A stretch of 64,000 nucleotides of DNA, taken from Undaria pinnatifida. Its lineage: Eukaryota > Sar > Phaeophyceae > Laminariales > Alariaceae. Below are positions 55,296 through 64,000 of this stretch, piece after piece. Location of the stretch: contig JABAKD010000010.1 of assembly GCA_012845835.1 (NCBI GenBank), positions 17,991,204 to 18,055,203 on the forward strand, in the 5' to 3' direction. Both the position numbers and the translations under genes were made by a program. The notes below the pieces were generated by a model. It saw only the letters and a program-made list of their open reading frames with translations. It searched no databases and was not told the DNA's origin. Each line of letters opens with the position of its first letter. The first letter of the stretch is position 1.

Positions 55296-55725
55296 TGTGG
55301 AAGACAGGGTCGTAGATACCTATCGTAGATCGCGTACACGCATGCGCGAGAGGACACGTCACCGGTCAGGCAATACACGATCCCGCGTCGCGAATGGCGT
55401 CACCCGTCATAGACGGCGTTGACCCGTCCCCGGAAGGTCAGCCACCGAAAGATGATCCCGCCGCATGACGAAGGGCATAAGCCCACCGTCACTCTAGCTC
55501 TAGCTTTAGCATCTCCTCGCTACATATAAGAAAGAAAGGTTTACAGCGTGCGTCCGCTGTGAGGACGATCGTCAAGGGACCTCAGCACCGCGACGTCCTC
55601 TCCGCTTCAACTTCAGCTCTGCGACGCCCTCTCCGCTTCGACTTCCGCTCTGCGACGAGTACCAGACCTCCGGGACCACCCTCTTCACTTCGACACCGGG
55701 ACCCCGTGAGAGACCAGGTTCCATA
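55296..55725 (+). repeat. 5' LTR of E4
   Basis: 430 bp. Contains a TATA-like TACATATAAG (about 55,522) and a short internal tandem repeat ending GACTTC.GCTCTGCGACG (55,590-55,660). Confidence 0.92.
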
Positions 55726-55726
55726 G

Positions 55727-55742
55727 TGGTGACCACCGTCGG
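55727..55742 (+). promoter_or_regulatory. Putative primer binding site of E4
   Basis: TGGTGACCACCGTCGG starts one base after the LTR. tRNA not identified. Confidence 0.6.
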
Positions 55743-55804
55743 AACAACAAAACCTATATAAAAACCTATATAAAGTTTGCCGTCGGAAAAGAAGAAAAAA
55801 CAAC

Positions 55805-57516
55805 ATGCCACGCTCAGGAGCTCGCTCCAAGAAGAGCCGCGGGAAGGCCCGCAAGGCATCGCCCTCTCCGGAGGAACCGACTCCCGCACTGGCGGGGAAC
55901 TCCTTTGCGGCCCTCGCACCCACCGACCAGGGCGGACCGGCCGAGGATGACGAAGAGCAGCCGGACGCTGCAGATGAGGCTGGTGCGCTCAGCACGACGC
56001 CTGCATCAGCTGGGGAAGCCGTTGAGGAGGGCTCGAGCCTGGCAGAGGACATCCTCGCCGCGCCAAGCGCTCTCCCCGGCCACGACCCCGTCCGCGTCGA
56101 GACCGCCGCGTACCTCAGGAAGTGCATGCTCGACGGCACCACGCCGCCGGCGTGGGTCTTGGAGATGGTGCTGCCTGACAGCCGGAAGCCTGTGAGTGGG
56201 CCTTCCGACAAGAAGGTAGACGAGGTGAGAGGAGTACCACAGCCACAGCAAAACCTCGACGTTGTTTTTGAACGCGTGCAGCACCCAACGACTCTTGCCA
56301 CGCCTATACAACAGCAGTCGAGTAGCTCTGACAGCAGCTGTACCCCTCCCCCTGACCACTCTCAACCAGACCCCCCGACAGCACGTAACACCTCTGCTGT
56401 AGAAGCAATGCCCACAAACCCCCTGACAGCACGTAACACCTATGCTGTAGAAGCACCTCAAACAGCACGTACAACCTCTGCTGTAGCACCCCCGAGCGCA
56501 AACCATAACCACAACGAAGGCCACAAATTTTCGATCAAAACATCGGATATGCCCCCTTCACTCAAGTTGCACGGGTTACCAACTGAAGATGTGCCCGAAA
56601 TCATGGCGCTCTTTCACGCTCACATCCGTTTGCACGCCCCTGACGGCTCCCTGGATTCGGTTGTCGACCGCCACGCCGTAAGATACCTAGCATACTTGGT
56701 GACCGACGGCGCAGCTAGCACCATGAATCTAAGCCAGTGTGGGACGTTAGAGTGGCGCATAGGCAAAGAGCTTGCCCAACTGAACACGGAAGCTGTAGAC
56801 GTCAGAGCACCACGCAACTGGAAGGAGTGGGCGGATGCTTTCACAAACCTGTTAGCCCCGTGAACCGCATCGTCCTCCTCGCTCGCACCGTCTCTACCCT
56901 AAAGCAAGGCCGTAGTGAATCCGTCGACTCGTACGGACTGCGTGTAACTCAAGCATACGCGCGCCTCCTAGCCGAGGCAAAACGAACCACTCCCGTCAAC
57001 GTCTCGCCATACCAACATGCATGGCAAACATCGCTCATGGCATCCTTCGAAGCCGGTCTAGTTCCGCACGTACGTCTAAAACTTATTCGTGAAGACCCCT
57101 CCCTCACGTACCAAGCCTCGCGGACTCGCGCCAAGAAACATGAGACCAAAGCTTTACGCGCGGCCCCCACCCCCTCCCCGACCACGTATGCTTCGGCCGT
57201 CACTGGCACATCTCCTGGACCCAACCGACAGTTGATAACTTCGATGGCCAAACTCGAGAAAGCCATCGCATCAAATCTGACGGCGGCGCGAGGCCGAGAA
57301 CGAAGAGTGACCTTCGAGCCAGCAACATATGGCTGGTCCGGCAAGCGAGGCAGGTCGCCGAGTAGCGACGCGAGTAAGAGTAGAAAGGCAAAAGTAGCGT
57401 CGGGCGACGAGTGCGACTACCCGATGTGTCGCCACCGCAGCTCGCACTCGCGCCCGGATTGCAGGCTGGCCAGAGCGCACGAGCGCGACGGCATAGTAGT
57501 CACGAAAAAACCGTGA
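55805..57516 (+). pseudogene. E4 gag
   Basis: MPRSGARSKKSRGKARKASP opens a basic N-terminus, then an acidic Ala-rich stretch and three short ARNTSAVEA-type repeats (56,380-56,490). The helical region PPSLKLHGLPTEDVPEIMAL onward is the likely capsid. A frameshift near 56,850 moves the frame to VNRIVLLARTVSTLKQGRSE, which continues to a basic Cys/His tail (CDYPMCRHRSSHSRPDC) that is not a standard CCHC. The stop is at 57,514. Confidence 0.75.
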
Positions 57517-57992
57517 GGGGGCCCGCGCCGGTTACCTCAAACCGGTTCGGGGAGTAGGCATACTAGGATCACCAAACCCGCGGTAGAAACGATAGCGCGT
57601 TCAGCTAGCGTAGCCTTGGAATGTTCCGGTAGACCTAGTAGTAAGAGGAGGGATAAGTGTGGCCGAACAAAGAGCTCCACCCCTCTGGCGAGTACCCATG
57701 CGAAACAAGTACATGCAGACAACCAGTCGAATACTGTAACAGACTTGGAAAATAAGCAGCAGGTCCGAGTGTTCTAGCAGTACCGCGTGGAGTTGGACCA
57801 GCCGTAGAAACAGCACGCAGAGTCGAGAAGAGTAGTTAGCGTCAGAATGATACGTTTTCACCTTCCATGGTACCACAAGCGTTGTATGTTTCTGCTGCGT
57901 CCCGCAAACTAAATGAGAAAATTTAAAATCAAGTTTTATTATCATGCAACGCTAACCGGGAAACGCACTTTGATGCTTCCCACGCGTCTGCC
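57517..57992 (+). other. E4 gag-pol junction, decayed
   Basis: Many stops. The frame leading into the protease can be followed back to about 57,770 through stops, so this was probably coding. Confidence 0.45.
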
Positions 57993-60410
57993 ATGAGTGG
58001 GTATCCCAGATATCCCACAGCTCTCAACTCTACGTCAAAGCGCGTACGAGTAAACGCCAGAGTTAATGATTATCCGGCGCACAATGTCACGATTGACACT
58101 GCGACCGATGTACCATGCATATCTGTTCACTTTGTACAGACACATCCCACAATGAAAGACACTCAGATTTTTGCAGTGCTCCCGGGAGCGATCAACCTCA
58201 GCAGTGCTGATGGGTCGCCTCTCAAAATTTTAGGATATGTTCGCTTTCAACTTTTACTCAGAGATATTACCCTACCAGTCGAAGCGCTCGTATTGCCCTC
58301 TTTAGGGCCAGACATTATGCTACTCGATAACACCATCATGGGCGCCTTCGGAGGTGTCTTCGACTGGAGTACAGATAAATTGTCATTCAAAACCTCTCAA
58401 GTGACGATTAAAGCATCTCATCGTAGAGTAGACTTTACAGCGCGCCCCGAAAACACTGCGACAGCTCAGTGCTCCGTGGTCACAGTTAACACTGATGTAG
58501 AGTCGGTGCCAGTCTTGTTGCGACACAAATGCTGTATCCCCCCCCAGAGTGAGATGGCAGTACAAGTAGAGTCAGCGACAGCACCCACAGAAACCACTGC
58601 TGCACTCATTGAACCACTTATCGTCACGTTTGAAGACATTGAATCGTCCGCCGTACCTGAAGCTTTTCAAAATATGATAGTTGCTCGTACAGTGAGTTAC
58701 TGGTCGGCCGCTGATAAAACAGCAGTAGTCCAGATCGCGAACCCGTCCCACCAATACGTATACTTGAAACGCAACACCTTACTGGGTCACATTGCGCCCG
58801 TATCGGTAGCCCTGAACAAAACGACCAGTGCAATTCAAACAGACAGCAAGACAACGGAATCCATGCGTAACGAGCTTCGCGCAGCACTTACTCGAGCATA
58901 TGATCAAACCACGTTTACACCGGCCGAATGCGAACAAGTACTGACTCTATGCACGAAATATCGCAGCGTTTTTTCCTTGTCACCTCAAGAGCTAGGTAAA
59001 CATACCCTGGCCGAAGCAAAGTTTCCTCTTGAACCAGGAACACGGCCTGTAAATAGAACCCCGTACCGTGCGAGCCCACGCGTACAGGAGACTATCGACA
59101 AGTGCGTGAATCAGATAGAACGAGAGGGAATCATTGAATAGCGCCCTAGTCCCTGGGGCTCCGCAGTAGTAAGTATTGTCGCAAAATCAGACGGCACTCC
59201 ACGGTTCTGCGTAGATCACAGGTCGACCACAAATAAGAATCTGATTAAAAAATCGTGGTCTATGCCTAACTTAGAAAACCACCTTGACACGGTCGGAGGA
59301 GCGCGTTATATAACTGTGTGTGTGACGTACAAAATGCTTACCAGTAGCAGAGAGCGAACAAGATAAAACTGCTTCTGTGACGCAGAACGAAAAGTGGGTT
59401 TTCAAACGCCTACCCTTCGGTATAGCTAACGCGCCGTTTCTGTTCTCGCGAATTATGTCACTAGCTTTTGCACATTTTGGTCCAAAAAGTGGGCTCTTGG
59501 TTTATATGGACGACTGTATATGTTGTTCATCTACCTGGACAGGCCACTTACAGCTACTAGAAAACATGTTCACAGCCTTGCAAGCGGCCGGCCTCACCCT
59601 CAAACCATCGAAAGTACAGTTTGGCCCCCGAGAAGTTAAAAACGTGGGACACATACTGACGGCCGACGGTATTCGGATCGGTGAGGATCGCGTAAAAGCT
59701 ATAGTTGACTTGCCGACGCCTAAAACATAAAGGAGTTGCGGTCAGTGCTAGGGATGGTCAACTTTGTACGCAAGTTTATACCTAACTTAGCCGGTATCAT
59801 AGCACCCCTGGTAGCCCTCACGAAAAAAGAGGCCGCCAAAGAAGTCGCTAAACGTTGGAGACCAGAACACGATCAGGCGTACGCAACGGTGAAACATTTG
59901 CTCACTCAGGCGCCCGTACTTCAATTTCCCGATTTTTCCAAAGACTTTGCGATACACGTTGACGCTTCAGAAGCAGGTGCAGGTGCATTCCTCGCCCAAA
60001 AGAAAGGCGGTGACCTCAATATAATCGCATACTTTAGTCAACGCTTCAACGACAGCCAGCGCCACTACTCTGCTATGCTCAAATAATGTTATGCTGTGGT
60101 CTTGGCCATCCAGCACTGGCGACCTTATTTATGAGGACGACGTTTTGGGTGTGTGACAGATCACGCGGCCCTGCGATACCTATACTCAATGCAAGATACA
60201 TCGAACATGTTAACACGCTGGGCAATGGCATTACAGTCTTTTGACTTCACCGTCCAACACAAACCAGGCAAACTGCACGTCGTACATGACACGCTTTCAC
60301 GAATGTTTGCGTTCGAGCACCAGCAAGAAGTAGCCGTGCCGTCCCTCGCGCCCATTTGCCGCAATGTACCAGATGACCCCAAGCTACAAGCAGCCCGTGT
60401 CCCCTGACCA
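57993..60410 (+). pseudogene. E4 protease, RT and RNase H
   Basis: The protease has VTIDTATDVPCIS (about 58,090), with Ala in place of the Gly of D-T-G, and LGPDIMLLDNTIMG. RT begins LSPQELGKHTLAEAKFPLEP; a TAG at 59,139 interrupts GIIE|PSPWGS; a shift near 59,335 follows; LPFGIANAPFLFSRIM and VYMDDCICC (59,500) carry the active site. RNase H: FAIHVDASEAGAGAFL (59,945), SQRHYSAMLK, VTDHAALRYL (60,155), VHDTLSRM. Further breaks occur at 59,728, 60,084, 60,132 and 60,405. Confidence 0.88.
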
Positions 60411-62031
60411 TATCAGATCTCCGCCGACAAACTGGCTAACCTAATACCATTACGCAGCGATGAAGAGCTCTTTAGTGTGAAATCAGTATTCGTGAGCGCG
60501 ACAAATGTTTTCATGCCCGTCGATCAAGAAAAACTCCACTCAGCACAACCAGTAGAGTACGGACGGTACATCGATTACATACAGCACGCAGACGCACCAT
60601 TACCAGAGAAAGAAACGGAAACAACCATGTCTTACTATCCAGTGCAGGAAGGGCTGTTGTTTAAATCGTACTTCACGGGATATCTTCGAAAACGAAGCAC
60701 CTTCCGCGATCAACTCGAAGTACCGGAGGCCCTTTTTGGATTAATTCTGCACGCCTACCTCAATCACGTTCTATCCGGAGGACACCTCGCATCTCGCCCG
60801 ACTTATGAAAAAATCCGCCAGAAATATTGGTGGCCCACCATCAGCCGCGACGTACGAGAGTGGTGCGAAAAATGTCAAGCTTGTCAACGACGAAAAACAG
60901 CACACAACAGACCCAAGCTCCCGACAGGCCATTTACCTGTCGAGCGGCCATTTCAACGAATATTGGTTGACTTAGTAGAGTACAAATTGGTATTAACTTT
61001 ACGTTCTATCCGGAGGACACCTCGCATCTCGCCCCACTCATGAAAAAATCCGCCAGAAATATTGGTGGCCCACCATCAGCCGCGACGTACAAGAGTGGTG
61101 CGAAAAATGTCTAGCTTGTCAACGACGAAAAACAGCACACAACAGACCCAAGCTCCCGACAGGCCATTTACCTGTCGAGCGGCCATTTCAACGAATATTG
61201 GTTGACTTAGTAGAGTACAAATCGGTATTAACTTTAGCCGCAGGGATCGAATGCAAATACGTTCTCTCCATGATGGACCTCCTGACGAGGTTTGCGGTAC
61301 TGCTGCCGGTACGTAATAAAACGGCCGAAACAGTAGCCAATGCCATAATCGAGAGAATAATCAGCATTTTCGGCCCACCAGAAACCTTGCATAGTGACCA
61401 AGGCCCCGAATTCGAGGATAAGGTGATATACCAGCTGCAACAAATACTCGGATACAAAAAGACCCGCACAACGCCGTACCGGCCGCAGGGTAATTCGGTG
61501 TCCGAACGGGTGCACTCAACGATGCACAGCATACTAGCAATGCACAGTGCAATCGATCAAAGCAACTGGGCCACTTTCTTACCGTTTGTGCAGCTAGCGC
61601 ACAACACTAGCTTTAGTGCAACGATGCATGAGACACCATTCTTCTTAATGTTCGGACGACAACCCCGACTCCCAGTCGATATTATCCTCGGTATTCCTCA
61701 TGTAGGAAGAACAGCAGACACCGAGGAACTCGCACAAAACACACGGGACAATTTGCAAATCGCTTTCGAGCTCGCACGCCGAAAGTTAACCGAGCGTGCA
61801 GACAAACAGGCAGAACAAAATAGCAAACTTAAACCGTACCCGGTGTTCAAACCTGGACAGGAAGTACTCGTGTACAGACCTTACCAGGATTCGGATGGGC
61901 CCAACCCAAAAAAACTGCTATTACCATGGCGAGGACCGTATGTCGTCTGCTCACAATTATCACCAGTGGTGTATAGAGTACGACTCACGAACGACACCCG
62001 AGAAGTGTCAGTCCACCTAGCCCATATATAG
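60411..62031 (+). pseudogene. E4 integrase with internal duplication
   Basis: Zinc-binding region: HAYLNHVLSGGHLASRPTYE, then CEKCQACQRRK (60,750-60,900). Catalytic core: D in RILVDLVEYK (61,195), D in LHSDQGPEF (61,390), E in NSVSERVHSTM (61,500). A chromovirus-like C-terminal block follows (FKPGQEVLVYRPY, LLPWRGPYVV). The segment 60,767-61,001 is repeated at 61,002-61,236; 235 is not a multiple of three, so the second copy puts the core out of frame. Confidence 0.9.
60767..61236 (+). repeat. 235-bp tandem duplication inside E4 integrase
   Basis: CGTTCTATCCGGAGGACACC starts at 60,767 and at 61,002. The copies differ at only a few positions. Confidence 0.95.
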
Positions 62032-62040
62032 CCCTACAAT

Positions 62041-62325
62041 CAACGGGAAACACCACCCGCACCTCAATTTGAGAAGCTGGCGGAATTTTTTTTAGGGGAG
62101 CCCATTCCCCTACCCGGGTTGGACCATCCAGACGCGGCTCAATCCAAAATTGAGTCCTACTTCGTAGACAGGGTAGTAGATCATAAAAGGGGACCTGGCA
62201 GACCAAGCCCCCACAACTACAAGTACCGCCTAAGACTCCGAGGATACGGCCCTGAATCCGACCTCGAGTATCGCGCGGACGAAGTGCCCCAATGTCACGA
62301 ATTGATCGCCGCATACCGAGCCTAA
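62041..62325 (+). pseudogene. E4 chromodomain
   Basis: SYFVDRVVDHKRGPGRPSPH, YRLRLRGYGPESDLEYR and CHELIAAY match the chromodomain pattern (V..I.dhR, Y.v.WkGY..e.dtWE, L.c.elI..Y). One aromatic-cage Trp is Leu here. Stop at 62,323. Confidence 0.8.
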
Positions 62326-63252
62326 AAGGGTTTGCAACTCGCGATAACCTCACCTTCTTCCCTCCCCTTCCCTTCTCTCGGGAAACGGAAGCGTATAGTA
62401 GGCAGGGACGAGCACGAACTGAGACAGCGCAAAAAATAGATTCTCAGATGCTCCGCGGGGTAACCGAATGACGAACAAGCTGGCTAACACAGTTGACTCA
62501 GCCGTAGGCACAACACTCAACAACGGTGATGAGAGTAGCACCAGCAGACACGGCAGTACACACTCGTGTCGACCATGATCTGACGGGCACTCTACCCGGC
62601 ATTCCGATGGGAATAGCCGGGGGCAAGGAGACGTTAAGAAAATTGTTGTACCCAACGGGGAGAGGCTGTAAGAAACGTGACAATTCATGCCCGTGCCCGA
62701 CACTCCGTTCCAAACGGGACAAAACAGCAACACCACCGTCAAGCCAAAAACAATATTGTTTGAACACTAAACACACGGGGAAAATGAGATCCACGCGACT
62801 CCACCCCATCTAAAACGAAGTCACACGTTGATGCACCTAGATCAACTGAGCTGACTCCGAGTGAAAATATCTAGGCGGACCCGCCCACAAAAGAGAAATC
62901 ACTAAACAATTTCGCTGCCCGTGGTTCCCAGAACAGCAACCACGAGGGGCGCACAAGTACGTGTGGCCACACGGAATACGCGGGTTGGGATAATATTTGG
63001 AAACCCCATACAACTCCAGTTCACGCTGTCAGCATACAAGCTCGAAAATGTAAACATCTTCGCTGGCCCGGTGTTTCACACCCGTGTTTGCTAAACACGT
63101 CAGTTATAAGGAGTGGATGCACGCATATAACAGCTGCTGTTTCTCCATCCGATAAATCGACACCCCGTTTCCTAAAATTGCCATCCTCCCGATGACCGCT
63201 ACAATACCATCCATAGCTAAGATGGGCGTGCAGCGAATACAGAGGGGGGTGA
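62326..63252 (+). other. E4 3' non-coding region with PPT
   Basis: No gene recognised. AGAGGGGGG at 63,241-63,249 is the likely polypurine tract, three bases before the LTR. Confidence 0.6.
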
Positions 63253-63684
63253 TGTGGAAGACAGGGTCGTAGATACCTATCATAGATCGCGTACACGCAT
63301 GCGCGAGAGGACACGTCACCGGTCAGGCAATACACGATCCCGGGTCGCGAACGGCGTCACCCGTCATAGACGGCGTTGACCCGTCCCCGGAGGGTCAGCC
63401 ACAGAAAGATGATCCCGCCGCATGACGAAGGGCATAAGCCCACCGTCACTCTAGCTCTAGCTTTAGCATCTCCTTTTGCTGCATATAAGAAAAAAAGGTT
63501 TACAGCGTGCGTCCGCTGTGAGGACGATCGTCAAGGGACCTCAGCACCGCGACGTCCTCTCCGCTTCGACTTCAGCTCTGCGACGCCCTCTCCGCTTCGA
63601 CTTCCGCTCTGCGACGAGTACCAGACCTCCGGGACCACCCTCTCCACTTCGACACCGGGACCCCGTGAGAGACCAGGTTCCATA
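63253..63684 (+). repeat. 3' LTR of E4
   Basis: 432 bp; differs from the 5' LTR at about a dozen positions. Confidence 0.93.
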
Positions 63685-63769
63685 AAGACAGCAGTCAAAT
63701 CGCACATACATCAAAAAGTACCCGCAAATTGTTTTAAGAATCCATTACATACTTTTCCATATACTTTTT

Positions 63770-63840
63770 AGAACGCACACTGGTGGGGGACCTTCCAACG
63801 CACACTGTCGGGCCCCTGCCAACGCACACTGAAGGGCGTC
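63770..63840. repeat. Three ~29-bp repeats, then G/C runs
   Basis: AACGCACACTG at about 63,772, 63,798 and 63,820. The remaining bases to 64,000 are low complexity, with ACACACCAACAACACCAACA near the end. Confidence 0.7.
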
Positions 63841-64000
63841 CGGGGAGGGGGGGGTTCGGGGGGGGGCGCATCGCCCCCCCCGACACTGCTAGTAGCGTCC
63901 AAGCACCGTTCGGCTGCCCTGCCCACCCAGCGCTGGTGGTGCATTTTGGGACACACACACCAACAACACCAACACACACTACATTTTATGACACACCAAC

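Larger units (their letters stand above)
55296..63684 (+). mobile_element. E4: complete chromodomain Ty3/gypsy element, inactive
   Basis: LTRs at 55,296-55,725 and 63,253-63,684 are about 97% identical and begin TGTGGAAGAC. The target duplication AAGA is at 55,292-55,295 and 63,685-63,688. PBS, gag, protease, RT, RNase H, integrase and chromodomain follow in order. Gag has a frameshift; pol has several stops and shifts and a 235-bp tandem duplication. The sequence is unrelated to E1/E2 beyond family level and carries no NADAR. Confidence 0.93.

Overview
This window is eukaryotic. It contains one spliced host gene with long introns, set among LTR retrotransposons, non-LTR retrotransposon remnants, MITE-like repeats and many satellites. 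A stramenopile, perhaps a brown alga, is my best guess. That rests on the large repeat-filled introns, the OFA-type transporter and the style of the non-LTR remnants; it is inference, not proof.

Layout. 1-13,015: an old minus-strand Ty3/gypsy-type element (E1), cut by the window start, inserted in a non-LTR retrotransposon remnant (13,016-14,580). 17,546-26,767: a minus-strand transporter gene whose seven recognised exons join in perfect phase; its introns carry microsatellites, a pentamer satellite, dispersed repeats and a MITE. 28,763-30,832: a decayed gag relic (E3). 31,900-38,300: repeats, a 330-bp (ATT)n tract and a second copy of the same non-LTR element. 38,349-51,296: a complete, very young LTR element (E2) with 270-bp LTRs that look identical and GTAT target duplications. 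51,300-54,400: a long-TIR element holding a 72-bp palindrome, then a LINE 3' end. 55,296-63,684: a complete but broken chromodomain Ty3/gypsy element (E4) with AAGA target duplications.

Main result. E1 and E2 belong to one lineage with an unusual architecture: gag with CCHC knuckle, then a NADAR domain (YbiA-like, ADP-ribose/N-glycosidase superfamily), then protease, RT, RNase H, integrase, chromodomain and a C-terminal Tudor/SH3-like domain. The NADAR domain sits in the same reading frame as the protease in E1 and at the same place in the divergent E2, so it is an inherited part of the element. E2 has lost its RT yet has apparently identical LTRs, so it was probably mobilised recently in trans by a relative.

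Most other open frames are shadows of these elements or translations of satellites.
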